Part shown: positions 1 to 11,111 of the stretch, piece after piece
Layout of the letters: every line of letters begins with the position of its first letter
Position numbering within the stretch: position 1 is the stretch's first letter
NCBI GenBank assembly: GCA_028571685.1
Contig: CM053156.1
Span: 84,261,049 to 84,325,048 of the forward strand
Source of the DNA: Heterohyrax brucei
Taxonomy: Eukaryota > Chordata > Mammalia > Hyracoidea > Procaviidae
Direction of reading: 5' to 3'
Length of the DNA stretch: 64,000 nt
Notes under the pieces: model-generated
Seen by the model: only the letters and a program-made list of their open reading frames with translations
Databases searched by the model: none
Told to the model about the DNA's origin: nothing
Translations under genes and position numbers: made by a program

Positions 1-825
1 AAAAGGAGTTTGGGGCAATGAAAGCTTCTATCAAGACCAAGAGAGAATGGTTATTCACACATGGACAGAGAGAGTATCTTTCTTTGCTCTTCTGATTCTC
101 CCCGTTCCTGTCACTCTTCTGCTCACACTCCAATTCACCTCTAGTTCATTTGAAAATCAAAACCGCAGACTCAACAGTCCGAAGTTCACCATTAGATGGA
201 CTTCTTCAGGGAAATCTGACTCTGTAGATATATAAAAAATGTTCCCTCTCTGACCCAGGCAACTAAACCCAATCCTTTTGAGGTTGTTCCAATTAGCTAG
301 AAATTATGCAGGTCTCCTGGGTTAGATCAAACAGTATGGCTTTTGGAAGGCACAGTGGATAGAGCAAGTATGAATGGCAACTCTCCAGCCATAGAAAACT
401 CATGGTTTCATGGGGCAAATAGGAAAGGAACATTGAAACGAGTTAGTAAAATCCAAAATAAAAAAGAACCGCTGCCCTTTTAATACACACAAAGGAGAAA
501 CTGTTTTTTCTTCAAGACAACAGGTGCTTCTATGTCGTTTTTAATTGACATTTCATTTGCTTAATTAAATGTAACTGGAGAAGTTGACCATTAGTAGAAT
601 TTGCAGTAAAAATTCAAGACCTTGATTTCTTTTAGAAGCTGTTTATCTCTAAGTACTGGTCTGAAGTATCTCAACTTCCTACCACACTCTTCTTGCTAAA
701 AATAAGTAAGTAGAATAAGTAACATAAAGTTCATTATTTTGAAATGAACAGAGGATGTACCACAGGACTTCTCCTCTTTAGGATATAATTCTTCCCTAAA
801 AAGAGAATCATTTTGGAACACGAAG
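1..825. other. No gene or repeat recognised
   Basis: AT-rich stretch with stop codons in all frames. It contains a 62-codon open frame at 47-235 with no recognisable domain, which I treat as chance. No splice-flanked exon and no transposon match is evident. Confidence 0.5.
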
Positions 826-829
826 ACTC

Positions 830-990
830 AAAAAACCCAACCCAACCTGTTACTGTTGAATCAATGCTGACTCACAGCAAACTTATAGGACACAGTAGAA
901 CTGTGCCATAGGGTTTCCAAACAGTGACTGGTGGATTCAGACTACTGACCATTCAACTGGCCATTCAACCACTGTACTGCCAGGGCTTCA
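830..990 (-). mobile_element. AfroSINE, short form
   Basis: The plus strand reads the reverse complement of the SINE: a decayed tail (tgaatcaatgctgactcac), the body (tagaactgtgccatagggtt) and the head ending 'ccaccgtactgccaggg'-like at 990. In this list 'short form' means the head joins directly to the 'cttggaaaccctatgg' body. 'Long form' means about 45 extra bases containing 'gagaaagatgtggcagtct' lie between them. Confidence 0.85.
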
Positions 991-1086
991 TAATGTGAAT
1001 AACCATCCCCAAATGCAGAGATGAAGAACAGAGAACAGATCTCGAGACACGTATCACCTCTTCTTGACTTGGTGACCACCTAAAGT

Positions 1087-1309
1087 ATGGGTTGGCAAAC
1101 TTGTCCTACTAAGGACCAGATGGTAAACATTTTAGGGTTTGTGAGTCACGTGCTGTCTGTCACAGCTACCCAACTCTGCCACTGCAGTGCAAAAGCAGTC
1201 ACAGACAATATGTAACCGAAGATTGAAACTGTATTCCAATAAAACTTTATTTACAAAACCAACTAGTGAGCTGGTTTTGTTCTGCAGGCTACAATTTGAT
1301 TACCCCTGA
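1087..1309 (+). mobile_element. Non-autonomous hAT-type DNA transposon (MER-like)
   Basis: It runs from 'gggttggcaaac' to 'ttacccctga', the imperfect inverted termini of a common mammalian hAT MITE. The internal part has 'ccagatggtaaacattttag' and 'ccaataaaactttatttac', both recognised from that family. It is flanked by 8-bp near-duplicates, cctaaagt at 1079-1086 and cctagagc at 1310-1317 (6 of 8 match), the hAT target-site length. The exact MER name is not certain. Confidence 0.75.
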
Positions 1310-1578
1310 CCTAGAGCACTGTGTTGAGACTTAGAGGCGTTTTCTTCGCTCAGGAGGAAAGATTAGCAGGGTCAGTTAGCGATGTGGCCAAAGGCTTGGG
1401 AAGGAAGGGTGAAAGGACTTAAGCTATGTAACAGTCATTCCTTCAAGCTGTCCAATGTGTGATTTTGTTCACCTATTCCCACGAGTCGCCCTATAACGAA
1501 AATCATAAACTGACTGCCTAGGATGGAAGGTGCTGTCTGAGTTTTGTTTATTGGTTTGTTTGCTGAGGTTCACTAATT

Positions 1579-1651
1579 GCCCTAGATAGGGATCATGCTC
1601 ATGACTTTGGCCTCATTAGCACCAGCTGTAACCAGTTGAGCTATCTAGCCA
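1579..1651 (-). pseudogene. Decayed tRNA-Ile(AAU)-like relic
   Basis: On the minus strand this reads as a 73-nt tRNA-like unit: D arm 'tagctcaactggttacagc', anticodon region 'tggtgctaatgaggcca' with AAT at the anticodon position, and T arm around 'atgatccc'. The acceptor strands ggctaga and tctaggg pair at five of seven positions. The D arm and anticodon stem fit cytosolic tRNA-Ile, but the T loop has lost the GTTCGA motif. It is therefore a pseudogene or the head of an unrelated tRNA-derived SINE. No CCA or poly(A) tail is visible. Confidence 0.6.
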
Positions 1652-1744
1652 CACATGGAACTGCTGGAAAGGCAGGGGGAAAAATAATAATGTCCTTGTT
1701 CCATTGAATCGGTAATGGCTAACACTGGGCAAAAGATCATTAGG

Positions 1745-1865
1745 AGACCGAAGAGCTGGCGTCTATCTCAGCTCAGCCTCTTGTTATTAGACAGCCTCAG
1801 CTTCCTACTTCAGGAGTTGTAGATTAATGAAACTTCTGTTAAGTGTTCTACACCTTCAATAAACA
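1745..1865 (+). mobile_element. MIR fragment
   Basis: Weak match to the 3' half of MIR: a 'tctatctcagctcagcctct' segment, then 'cagcctcagcttcctacttc' and 'ttcaataaac'. The call rests on the order of these segments only. Confidence 0.4.
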
Positions 1866-1869
1866 CAGG

Positions 1870-2540
1870 CTACTGTTGCTCCTTTATGAGGTAGATAATG
1901 CAGTATTTAGTAAGAAAAATGAAAATCATTTCCAAGCTACATAATGTGGGAAAATGAGGAAAAAAAGGGCACAGGAACTCATAACATAGTAGATTTTTTT
2001 TTTCTTCCAGCAATGTCTTCACCATGGATAAAAAGAAACTGCTTATTCTTTTTTTCATAGAGGCCACCAAAAACAAAAGTAAAAAATCAGGCATTTCTGA
2101 GATGTTCTCTAAAAACCATGTCTGTTATTTTGGAGGTCTTTGCACAGATTACAAAAGAGTCCAGGGTACATGTGTCAAGTGACAGAAGCAATGAATAAAA
2201 CTACTTAGAATGGAGACAGAAACAGTTTCAAGGGCATGTGACCTGTCCAGTCACCCAGGGACCCACATTCAGAAGGGTCTCATATTTTGGTTTAATGATC
2301 GGCTGTTGACATCTCGAAATTAGTACTAATTTTTCTAACAAGAGCCCCCACTTTCACTCTGGACTGGGTCCTGCAAGTTACATGGCCAATCCTGAACTTA
2401 CAAGTTATTGAATATAACTCAGGTCTAGTCTTGTCATTGCAATCTGGGGACAGGTAACCTGGTTCAACTTTTATTCATTGTCTCTTTCCCTGTTTTGTTC
2501 ATTCACTCAGCAATAATTTTTGAAACTTCCTCCTTGTTCC
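1870..2540. other. No gene or repeat recognised
   Basis: Unique-looking AT-rich DNA. A 74-codon minus-strand open frame at 1870-2094 is rich in F, L and K with no family signature. Nothing else is supported. Confidence 0.45.
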
Positions 2541-2544
2541 CAGT

Positions 2545-2682
2545 GTTTTAAATTCTTTTTATCTGGTCTGACCGTTATAATCTTGTATGGAAAAGAAACA
2601 AAGGCTCAGAGAGGTTAAGTGGCACACGGAAGAGGACACCACTGAGAATGTCAGAGCTAGGACGCAGGCCTAGGTCCCCGGA
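2545..2682 (-). mobile_element. MIR, antisense
   Basis: Contains the antisense MIR core 'ggctcagagaggttaagtgg' followed by 'tgtcagagctaggacgcagg', the reverse complement of the 'tgggttcgaatcccagctct' region. Divergent and 5' incomplete. Confidence 0.7.
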
Positions 2683-3019
2683 ATTCCACCCCTTCTCAAA
2701 TCTCTACCTGGAAAAAAATCTCAAATACAGTTATTTTCCTTGGCATCACAGTGTTGCCCAGACTCTCCAAAGCACCACCCAAGCAGTGCTCCTTGACCTC
2801 TGGGGGGCCACTACTCTGATTCAAGGTCAATGAGAACAAGGTCATTGGATGATCATCCACTTCCATTTCAAAAGTTCTTCTGGAATTAAATCACAAACAT
2901 ACAAGTCAATGTGAGGGTACAGTTAAACTGCCATGAACCAGAGGCCAGGCTACTGCCAAAATTGTTTCTAAAATTAGCAAAAAAAAAAAAAATTGTTTTA
3001 CTGTTTTATTAGGGTAGCA

Positions 3020-3198
3020 AAGAGCTCTGGTTACACATTGGTTAAAGCACTTGACTGCTAACTGAAAAGTCAATCATTCAAACCCACCAGTGGCAGTTGC
3101 TGTAAGGATTTATAGCCTTGGAAACCCTATGGGGCAGTTCTACTCTGTCCTAGAGGGTCACTATAAGTCAGAATCAACTCAAAGGTAGTGGCTTTCCG
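3020..3198 (+). mobile_element. AfroSINE, long form
   Basis: Head 'gttaaagcacttgactgcta', body 'ccttggaaaccctatggggc', tail 'ataagtcagaatcaactcaa'. Nearly full length with a small deletion in the long-form segment. A run of adenines lies about 30 bp upstream at 2979-2991. Confidence 0.9.
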
Positions 3199-3391
3199 GG
3201 TATCATGGCAGATGTTTTCAAACTTGTATATATCTTGAAATGCAGCACTTAGTCTGCTCAGACTTGAGACCCTTAGGCTATAACCATAACCAACAGAATG
3301 AAATGACCTCTTAGGGACTCTCTTCTGAAAAGATTAAGGAACTAGGACAAGCCAGCCTGATGTCGGTACAACCATTAGAGTTACTGCCCTC

Positions 3392-3540
3392 TGAAGCCCT
3401 AATAGTACAGCAGATAAGAGCTCAACCACTAATCAAATGTTGGCAGTTCAAATTTACCAGCAGTTGCTCGGAAACCATGTGCGGTGGTCCTACTCTGTTA
3501 TATAGGGTCGCTATATTGACTTGAAGGCATGCAGCAACAG
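3392..3540 (+). mobile_element. AfroSINE, short form
   Basis: Head 'agccctaatagtacagcaga', B-box region 'ggcagttcaaatttacc', body 'gctcggaaaccatgtg' and truncated tail 'gacttgaaggca'. More diverged than its neighbours. Confidence 0.8.
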
Positions 3541-3900
3541 CCAGGTTTGCACAGTTTAGTGAAGCTAGTTTACAGTCTATCTGGCAAGTAAGAGAAATAA
3601 GAGCTTGGCTCTCCCATCCCGACAGATTGAGAGATTATACCACAGCTGAGTTAACACTGAAAGCAGTTGGTACTATAATAATGTCAGACTCATGTTTATC
3701 CGGCAGTGCTTGATTAATCTGATCAAAAGAAAACTCATGTACCAGTTCCAAGATAGTCTAACCATCCAGGACCAAGAGAACCCAAAGGGCCACTGGGCCC
3801 CAATGGCCCCTGAAGTGAATCACCACTGACTGTCCAGAGAGGACTACCCCAACTTCTGGTGACACAATCAATGTTCATTTAGCCAAATGATCCAGAAAGA

Positions 3901-4070
3901 GAAAACCAAAACCAAACCTATCACAGTCAAGTGAATTCCAACTCATCGCAACCCCTGTAGGACAAGTAGAACTGCCCCCGAAGAGTTTCCAAGGAGCACT
4001 TGGTGAATTCGAACTGTCGACCGTTTGGTTAGCAGCCACAGCACTTAACCGCTACTTCACCAGGGTTTCC
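3901..4070 (-). mobile_element. AfroSINE, short form
   Basis: Full-length antisense copy starting at an A-rich tail (aaaaccaaaaccaaacc) and ending at 'cttcaccagggtttcc'. The body reads 'agagtttccaaggagcactt'. Confidence 0.92.
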
Positions 4071-4175
4071 CCAGAAAGATAGTCTCCAAAACTAGTACTT
4101 CATCCCTAAGATAGTCCCCAAGGAGTCCTGAAACTTTTATAAAGAGGAAGAACCAATGAATAAATGAAATTGCTT

Positions 4176-4325
4176 AGAACGTGGAGTCAATTCTGACTCC
4201 CAGAGACGCTATAGGACAGAGTAGGACTACTTGCTCTGCAGGACTTCCAAGGAGGAGCTAGTGGATTTGAACTGTTAACCTTTTAGTTAGCAGCTGAGTG
4301 CTTAACCATGGCACCACCGGGGCTC
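4176..4325 (-). mobile_element. AfroSINE, short form
   Basis: Antisense copy from 'ggagtcaattctgactccca' to 'caccaccggggctcc'. The tail-end A-rich run is missing. Confidence 0.88.
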
Positions 4326-4574
4326 CACCGAGAGGGTAGACAGGGGCAGTTTCATGAATGTGCACACATACGAAGTACTCAGTAAATATGTAGTTAATAA
4401 ATTACAGAACACGTGAACTGAGTAATAGCAGTTTGAGGGGGAGGGAAGGAAGCTGAAAGTATTAACACTGCTCAAAGAAAATACTCATCTTCAAATGTAA
4501 GCTGCCTAGCCACTCAGCCAGGTGTGGCCACATGTGAGGAAATTATCTGACTGTCAGCAAATAACGGAAATGAC

Positions 4575-4795
4575 CGCTTCTTGAACATCTGCTATCTGCT
4601 AAGTCCTGTTCAGGAGCTAGCATACTTCAGGTTCACAGTAACCTGATGAGGTTGGCACTATTTTTATCCCCACATCCCAGATAAGACAAACGAGACTTAT
4701 AAAGGGGTTAGACAACCTATTCAAGCTCCGAGAGCCATGAAAGCTGGAAGCAGGATTCAAACTCAGAAAGAACCCACACCTTTTGTGCTGAAATT
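4575..4795 (-). mobile_element. MIR, antisense, nearly complete
   Basis: Antisense MIR order is kept: 'catctgctatctgctaagtc', 'cagtaacctgatgaggttgg', 'tatttttatccccacatccc', then 'gcaggattcaaactcagaaa'. The small 64-codon minus-strand frame inside it has no coding meaning. Confidence 0.85.
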
Positions 4796-4815
4796 TCATG
4801 TTGCCTGCCAATAGG

Positions 4816-4885
4816 TTCCTTTCTCCTTCCCTCCCTCCATCCCTCCCTCCCTCCCTCCCTCCTTCCTTCCCTGCCTGCCTCCTTT
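4816..4885. repeat. (CCCT)n pyrimidine microsatellite
   Basis: About 70 bases of CCCT/CCTT units (ctccctccctccctccct within it), with slight interruptions toward both ends. It creates a spurious 80-codon frame rich in S and P. Confidence 0.95.
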
Positions 4886-5221
4886 CTTCCTTTTCCAGTC
4901 TATTCCTCAGCCAGCAGAGGTATCCTTCTGCCCTGCTCCCCTACTTAGGATTCTTTACAGAAACAGAACCAGTGAGATTTACTTCAAGAAACAAGCTCAC
5001 AAAACTCTTGGGAGCTGGTAAGTCAAAGCCTCGCAGGTAAGGGAGCAGGCTGGAGACTTCTACAGGATGGCATTTGGAGGTTAGGCAAGGAGAAGAGGAA
5101 AGAGTAAGGAGGTTCTGGGAAAAAAAAAATGTCTGTACCCTCAAGGCAAAACACAAGTGAGGGAAACTCCCTTTTTGCTCTTAAGGCTTTCAGTTGACAG
5201 GCTGAGGGCTACCCACATTAA

Positions 5222-5388
5222 AACTAAGGCCAAACCCACTGCCACTGAGTCAATTCCAACTCAGAGTGACTCTATAGGGCAGAGCAGAACTTCTCCATAG
5301 AGTTTCTAAGGAGCGCCTGGCAGATTCAAACTGCAGACCTTTTGGCTAGCAGATGTAGCACTTAACCACTATGCTGCCAGGATTTCCC
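5222..5388 (-). mobile_element. AfroSINE, short form
   Basis: Full-length antisense copy from 'ggccaaacccactgccactg' to 'atgctgccaggatttcc'. Well preserved throughout. Confidence 0.93.
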
Positions 5389-5450
5389 TCTACCCACAAC
5401 ACAGAAGGTAAACTGCTTTACATGAGCACAGCTGGTTTCATCAATTTATA

Positions 5451-5660
5451 AAGGTCCCTAGGTAGCACAAATAGTTCACACTGGACTGCTAACCTGAAGG
5501 TTGTCTGTTTGAATCCACCCAGCAGCACTGGAAAGGAACGGCCTGGGCAGCCTGCTCCCATAAATGACAGCCAAGAAAACCCTATGAGGCAGTTCTACTA
5601 TGCAGCACATTGGATTACCATAAGTCAGAATCAGCTTGATGGCATCAGGTTTGAATTTGT
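5451..5660 (+). mobile_element. AfroSINE, long variant
   Basis: Head 'ggtccctaggtagcacaaat', a variant long segment with 'ggaacggcctgggcagcctg', body 'gaaaaccctatgaggcagtt' and tail 'agtcagaatcagcttgatgg'. A T-rich run (5671-5682) follows 'gtttgggggc'. This variant recurs at 17,239, 51,860 and 57,912. Confidence 0.9.
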
Positions 5661-5689
5661 TTGGGGGCTTTTTTTTTTTTATTTTTTGA

Positions 5690-6350
5690 TAACTATTTTA
5701 GGACACCAGTTAGATTAGTATTTGACCAAACAACTGGACACCATCACTAGCCAAGTTGGTACATAAGATTCGCTACCACACAAGCATCAGATTGCACCTG
5801 TTGTCAGTGAGAGTACTGAGTTCAGAAACAGAAAGCTAGCTCTGATGACCCCAGGGATCAAAGCACGTGACTTACTGCAAGACGAGCTGATGAGAAAAGC
5901 CCAGCCCACAGAATCACACAGCAGATCCGAGAAAATAACAGACTAGCACTTCTGAGATCACACTTCAAGCTCACAGGACTAACAGTCCATAAGCCTTCAC
6001 TGGGTGTGTTGAGGTACGTGATAGCTAACCACGCCCAAGCTTGCCAGGTGTTCTGATCCCCATCACGCAGGCAGCACTGAAGCTCAAAGTCTTCCATCTA
6101 CTCAAAAGTCCATCTGACTCCAAAGGCTAGGTTTCTTCCTCTTCTTAACCTGGAATTAGACCGACCTCTAAGAGTCTCTGGGTGTGGAGTCTTCATGATA
6201 ACCCGACCAACACTGGATTTTAGTGGGCAAGTCCAGGGATGTTGGAGTCTACATCTTACAAAGCATAGTGCAGCCTTGCACAATGAGGAATTGTTCTAAT
6301 CTACAGTACCTCCCATGAGAGACATGGTGTTTAAAACACACTGTGGGTGA
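5690..6350. other. No gene or repeat recognised
   Basis: Unique-looking DNA. Minus-strand frames of 79 codons (5858-6097) and 61 codons (6098-6283) abut head to tail but show no conserved motif. I do not call a gene. Confidence 0.45.
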
Positions 6351-6355
6351 TATAA

Positions 6356-6540
6356 GGAGCCCTGGTAGCTCAGTGGTTAAAGCAGCTGACTGCTAACTAA
6401 AAGGTCAGTGGTTCAAAACCACCAGCAGCTCTGTAGGAGAAAGCTGTGGCAGTCTACTTCCATTGAGACTGACATCCTTGGAAACACTATGGGATCAACG
6501 ATAGTGACTTTGATTTTGATTTGGGTTTGGGTTTTGGTGG
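6356..6540 (+). mobile_element. AfroSINE, long form, 3' truncated
   Basis: Clean head 'gagccctggtagctcagtgg' and long segment 'agctgtggcagtctacttcc'. The usual 'gtcctatagggtcgctatga' tail is missing after 'tgggatcaacgatagtgact'. Confidence 0.88.
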
Positions 6541-6617
6541 ATAACATAATGACAACATGGTGTACCCACACTCCAGGAGAGGACACAAATTTTGTAGGGA
6601 CCTGAAATAGATACAGA

Positions 6618-6771
6618 AAAACTGGTGGCATAGTGATTATGTGCTACGTCTGCTAACTAAAGGCCAGCAGTTCAAATCCACCCAGACACTCCTTGGAAAC
6701 TCTACGGAGCAGGTCTGCTCTGCCTTACAGGGTCACTATCAGTCAGAATTAACTCAGTGGCAGTAGGTTTT
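6618..6771 (+). mobile_element. AfroSINE, short form
   Basis: Full-length sense copy from 'aaactggtggcatagtgatt' to 'gtggcagtaggtttt', with 'cacccagacactccttggaa' at the short-form junction. Confidence 0.9.
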
Positions 6772-7125
6772 GGGAAATGTATACAAAGAGGGGAGCTTCT
6801 TAAAGAAAAAGACCAACTTAAAAATGCAAAACTGAGTATTTACTACAAAAAGAGAAGTTGTGACAATTTCCTGCACACGTAGAGATGCATGACCTTTTTC
6901 TAAGACCTCTTCAGCTAATATCAGAAATGCTTGCACAGTGATGCTTCCTGATTGCACTTCTCCTAGAACATTCTACAAGCTCCCGGTCATCCTGCCAGTC
7001 ACAGTGATTCCTGCAAGAAGGGGTCCTGATCTTTGGTCTTTATCAGCTTCAGAGTAAATGTGCCTCTACCTGGATCTAACCCGTTACTCCTTTGTTTCCT
7101 CATCCACAAAAGGAAGATTGTAATT

Positions 7126-7330
7126 ACTACCAGATTCCATCGAGTGGACTCCAACTCCTGGAGACCCCGCAGGTATCAGAGTAGAGCTGCGCTCCATGGA
7201 CTTTCAACAGTGGATTTTTCAAAAGTTTATCACCAAGCCTTTCTTTCAAAGCACCTCTGTGAGGACTTGAACCTCCAATCTTTCGGTTTAAAGCCAAGAG
7301 CATTAATAGCTTGCACCACTTATAGACTCC
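7126..7330 (-). mobile_element. AfroSINE, long variant
   Basis: Antisense copy carrying the variant body 'tttttcaaaagtttatcacc' (consensus-like 'ttttcagaagtagatcacc') and a head ending 'tgcaccacttatagactcc'. The same variant is at 9,095 and 27,770. Confidence 0.75.
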
Positions 7331-7351
7331 AAGGACTATAATCGAAAATCC

Positions 7352-7400
7352 TAAAACTCACTGCCATCAAGTCCATTCTGACTCATGGGACTACAATAGT
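7352..7400 (-). mobile_element. AfroSINE tail fragment
   Basis: About 45 bp of antisense tail only ('cactgccatcaagtccattc', 'tgactcatgggac'). Its head is missing. Confidence 0.6.
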
Positions 7401-7462
7401 ACCTACTTTATACTGCTGTGAGTAACAAAAAGGATTTTAGTACCTGTAAAAGCACGATGGGT

Positions 7463-7603
7463 GGATGGAAAGAAGAAAGGGAAGGAGGGAGGGAGACATG
7501 CAGGGATGGAGAGGCAGAAAGAAGAGAAGGAAGAAAAGACGGAAGAGTAGGAAGGAGGCAAGAGAAGAGGGACGAGACACAAGGAGGAAGAAGAGGAGGA
7601 CTT
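7463..7603. repeat. GA-rich polypurine tract
   Basis: About 140 bases almost free of pyrimidines on the plus strand (ggaaggagggagggagac within it). It produces overlapping spurious frames on both strands. Confidence 0.9.
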
Positions 7604-7944
7604 TGCCAATGTTTTACCCCCACGATGCTCCATCAGATCTGTCCCCCAAATCATCTGGTTCCAGTGTTCCATTAAATGCCCCGTGTAAAGAAAGAGAACG
7701 GGTGTAACACAGCTTGAGCCAGACCTTTACAGGATGCCCAGGACGCTGCTGTTGATGATGGTGAGCGACTGCTCATTCATGCTGAGCTCCTCTAACTCAT
7801 GATGCAGTTCAACCACAGGAGGTATAAGCTGAGTATCATGCATTTAGAGTACATCTCTGAAGCCAGTTCCCAGCTCCGGCTGCTCAGCTTCAGAATATGA
7901 GTGAGCGGCTGTAGAAATGGAAGTTGGACTGTGATCAGGGGCAC

Positions 7945-8165
7945 AGACTTGCGCCCCAGTGAGGCTTGGATCAGATCCCTCTTCTGCACACCTCGTACGA
8001 TAATACTTCACAGGACAATCACTTCATCGCTCTGGGGCTCCGTTTCTTCATCTGCAAAGTGAAGATGCTGTTACCTGCCTTCCCATCTTGTCATGAAGAT
8101 TAAACAGCATAACATGTGTAAGGCATCTGCTGGGATCTTACACAGAGTGTTTCGTTAATAACACT
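7945..8165 (+). mobile_element. MIR
   Basis: Sense MIR order: 'ggatcagatccctcttctgc', 'ggctccgtttcttcatctgc', 'tgaagattaaacagcataac', 'gtgtaaggcatctgctggga'. The central 'caatttcttcatctgtaaa'-like segment is clear. Confidence 0.8.
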
Positions 8166-8289
8166 TCTCCAAAATCATCCAAATGGACTTTCCTGTCTAC
8201 TACATAATAGTACTCTAGGGAACTTCTCTTGGGGGGTGGGGGGATTAGCAAAAGAACAAAACTATAGGTACAAGAGTATTCTGCACAGG

Positions 8290-8600
8290 GTCATCTATAT
8301 TTATTTTATTCCATTGTTTTCAGAAAAAGGCTTAAAGATATGTGTTGTCTATAATAGCAAATAACCAAAGACAACCTAATTGCTCAACAGTAATGTAATA
8401 TTAAAGGTAATTATGGTACATCAATATGATAGAATACTAGGAAGACATTAAAAATGATAATTATGGAACAGGGTAGCAATATGGAAATGGTTTTCGGTTT
8501 AATGTTAAGAAAGAGAAATAGAATACAAAATAACAGGTCTGTTTAGTCAGAATAGGGCTATTTTGGTCTCAGTCATTGCCAGAATGCCAGCACCTTGTGC
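8290..8600 (+). mobile_element. L1M 3'-end fragment
   Basis: Matches the region near the end of old L1 elements: 'tataatagcaaataaccaaa', 'taattatggtacatcaatat', 'gatagaatactaggaagaca', 'ttaatgttaagaaagagaaa'. Divergent; no open frame. Confidence 0.65.
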
Positions 8601-8733
8601 AAAGTACTCAGTGAAATGTATTGAATAGATGATTTAAAAAAAAAAAATTCATGCAGGCAAAATTTGGAAGGTTGGGTACAAAAATATAAAAATGGTAACA
8701 CGGCATTAAGGCTTTTTCAGATTTTGCGGTTGA

Positions 8734-8829
8734 AAAGGAGAAGAAAGAAGAAAGATGAAAGACACAAAGTAAAAAAAAAAGAAGGGAAAGAAGGAGGAAA
8801 GGAAAGAGGGAAAGGGGAAAAGGAAAGGA
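8734..8829. repeat. GA-rich low-complexity tract
   Basis: Purine-rich stretch of A and G runs (gaagggaaagaaggaggaaa within it), with an internal A9-10. Probably degenerate microsatellite. Confidence 0.9.
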
Positions 8830-8867
8830 CTTCATAACACTGAAAGTCTTTATAACAAAATGACTAA

Positions 8868-9060
8868 GAGCCTAGACCTTGGAGCCTGATGCACTTCTTT
8901 CTGTATCTCAACCCACACTCCCAGGAACTGCCATTTGCCTACCTAGACAAGTTGGACAAGCTCTATGACGTCTTTTAAGTCTATCACACTTGGACATAAA
9001 ACAGGACAGATAATAATACCAACCTCATGGGAATGTCACAAAGTTTCAATAGCATAATGG
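8868..9060 (+). mobile_element. MIR
   Basis: Starts with the MIR 5' signature 'taagagcctagaccttggag' and ends with 'caacctcatgggaatgtcac'. The middle is degenerate. Confidence 0.65.
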
Positions 9061-9094
9061 ATCCAATTCACCAAGAATAGCACATGTTGAGAAA

Positions 9095-9291
9095 TTGGCC
9101 TTGAAGTTGACTCTGACTCACAGTAACCAGATGTGTGTCAGAGTGATACTGCGCTCCATGGGGTTTTCCATGGTTGGTTTTTGGAAGCAGATCACCCAGC
9201 CTTCGTGACAGGGCTCCTCCAGGGGACTCTAACCACCAGTCTTTGAGTGAGCAGTTCAGAGTGCTAACTGCTTGCACCACCCAGGGACTCC
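9095..9291 (-). mobile_element. AfroSINE, long variant
   Basis: Antisense copy: tail 'ccttgaagttgactctgact', variant body 'gttttccatggttggttttt' and 'ggaagcagatcacccagcct', head 'gcttgcaccacccagggact'. Complete at the head end. Confidence 0.88.
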
Positions 9292-9299
9292 ACAGCACA

Positions 9300-11110
9300 T
9301 ACTAGACACCCGACAAAGGTAACTATTTTGAATACTACCATTAACATCCTTTTACCGTCATAAAAAAAAAAAAAAAGAAGAAGTCTTCTGAGCTGCTACA
9401 TATAGCTGGGAACTCAAATAATGAAAAAACTCTCCAACCAGACCCCCAGAAAAGAACCGTGCCATATCACCAGGGGACACTTGTGCTGACCACCTGTCCT
9501 GAGCCCCTTAGCAGGAATAGACAGGGAGAAGCAGTGACGACCCCTCCAGTCTCAGGGAGTTTGCCTCTCACAGACTCACTGTGAGAACCAAAGCATTTTC
9601 TTACGAAAAAGTTTTCTGCCCAGACTAACAGCAATGGCTTTATCCACAGAAATAATTAAGATGCCCCTGGCAGCCTTTATTGATATTCGGTTTATGAAGC
9701 TGTGACCTAGAGATAGGGCATCTCTTGCAGATTAATGGCTCACAAGGGTCATTACTGGTGCAAAGGCACTTCCGGAGGCTACTGTTTCCATCCAGCTGGT
9801 CGTTAGCCCATAGTTTCAACCACCAAATGCTCCCTGCACACAAGGGTCTCCATTAGCAGTTGGATGTGCATGCTGTAACAAGGTTTGCTTCATGCTCTCC
9901 ACTTTGCATTTTTCAAGGCAGTGAGCAAGGGGCTTCATGTTGGAATAAAATGTTTAGTTATGCCAGAAATCTTCCCGAAAACAACCCTATCCCCCTTACA
10001 ACCCAGAACAACATCTGTATTGCTGCAGTTGAAATGGCTTGCTGCTTGCCCCAGATCCATTCTTTCTTCTTTATAACAGGACACCAATTATATTCAGAGC
10101 AAAAATAGTCCCAGCCAAAAAAGACCACATTCCTCAGCCCTGCTTCTGACTAGAAGTGGTTTCTGAGATACAGGCAGACATCACTTTGAAGGACACTGAG
10201 AGAGCTCTTTTTCCCACCTGTCTCCAGCTCCATCCTCAGAGGGACACTGGTGATGGCTGGAGCACCAAGAGGCAGCTTGGGATCCTGAGAAATGTTAAAG
10301 ACGGTGGAGCCAAAAGCTGGAGGATCCTGAGTGCCTAGCAACTTCCTGCAACAACTACTCCAACCCTAGTCTCCCTATCTTCCAGCCAGAAGGGGGTCAA
10401 AAAAACTGTCAAGTACTATGAAGAGTTCAATATTTTATCCTACTTACAAAACAAGTTATCTTGTCACAGTTCAATGGATTCTGGCAAAAGACATGAGACT
10501 CCCGGCTCAAAGACAAAGGAATTTATTGCACACAGCACAGCAAGCAGCATGAGCCTCATGATTGTGTGGCCTTTTTGCCCACCAACTACCAAGAAACCAG
10601 TAAGAACCTTCCCAGTGGATGATGTACCTGGAGGAACTTTGCATCACAGGTGAGGAATTCCAAACTTAGGAAATGCCAATTTTTTTGTAATGAGCTGTAA
10701 GAAAACCTGCTTGACCCTTGCCCTGGAGAGAGACATTATCTTTATTACACTGAATTGCAAACAAATCTGCCCCCAAAGGAAATACTCTCAATCTTCCAAA
10801 ACCGTTTGCCACAAATACTATGGAGAAGACACTCCAGAATGGTAGCTGTCAGTGCCTCAGCTCACGTACAACCAGAAGTGTGAAGGACCCGTGGAGAATG
10901 ACCTTCCAGCAATAACCATCCATTGTGTTTGACCACTGGTATTTCCAGTCTTTTAATAGCTACTGGATGAAAACTGTAACCAATTCTTCCAATGGCAACA
11001 CCATCTCAGGGATTTCCTTTCCACATAACGGATCATTGGTCTTCCAAATTCAGAGGCCACATACAATAAAAGAAAGCACATGGACTAAATCTGGAAACAT
11101 AACACTAGGG
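9300..11110. other. Mostly unannotated; possible LTR remnants
   Basis: Holds A-rich runs at 9361-9380. At about 10,080-10,340 there is a stretch (ggtttctgagatacaggcag, tcctgagaaatgttaaagac) resembling an old MaLR-type LTR; I could not confirm it. At 10,500-10,570, 'aaaggaatttattgcacaca' resembles an LTR end. Two opposed 60-63-codon frames at 10,150-10,341 are mutual shadows. No gene is supported. Confidence 0.35.
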
Positions 11111-11111
11111 T

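Noticed and set aside
4798..5040. 80-codon frame
   Set aside because: Made by a CCCT microsatellite read as S/P repeats.
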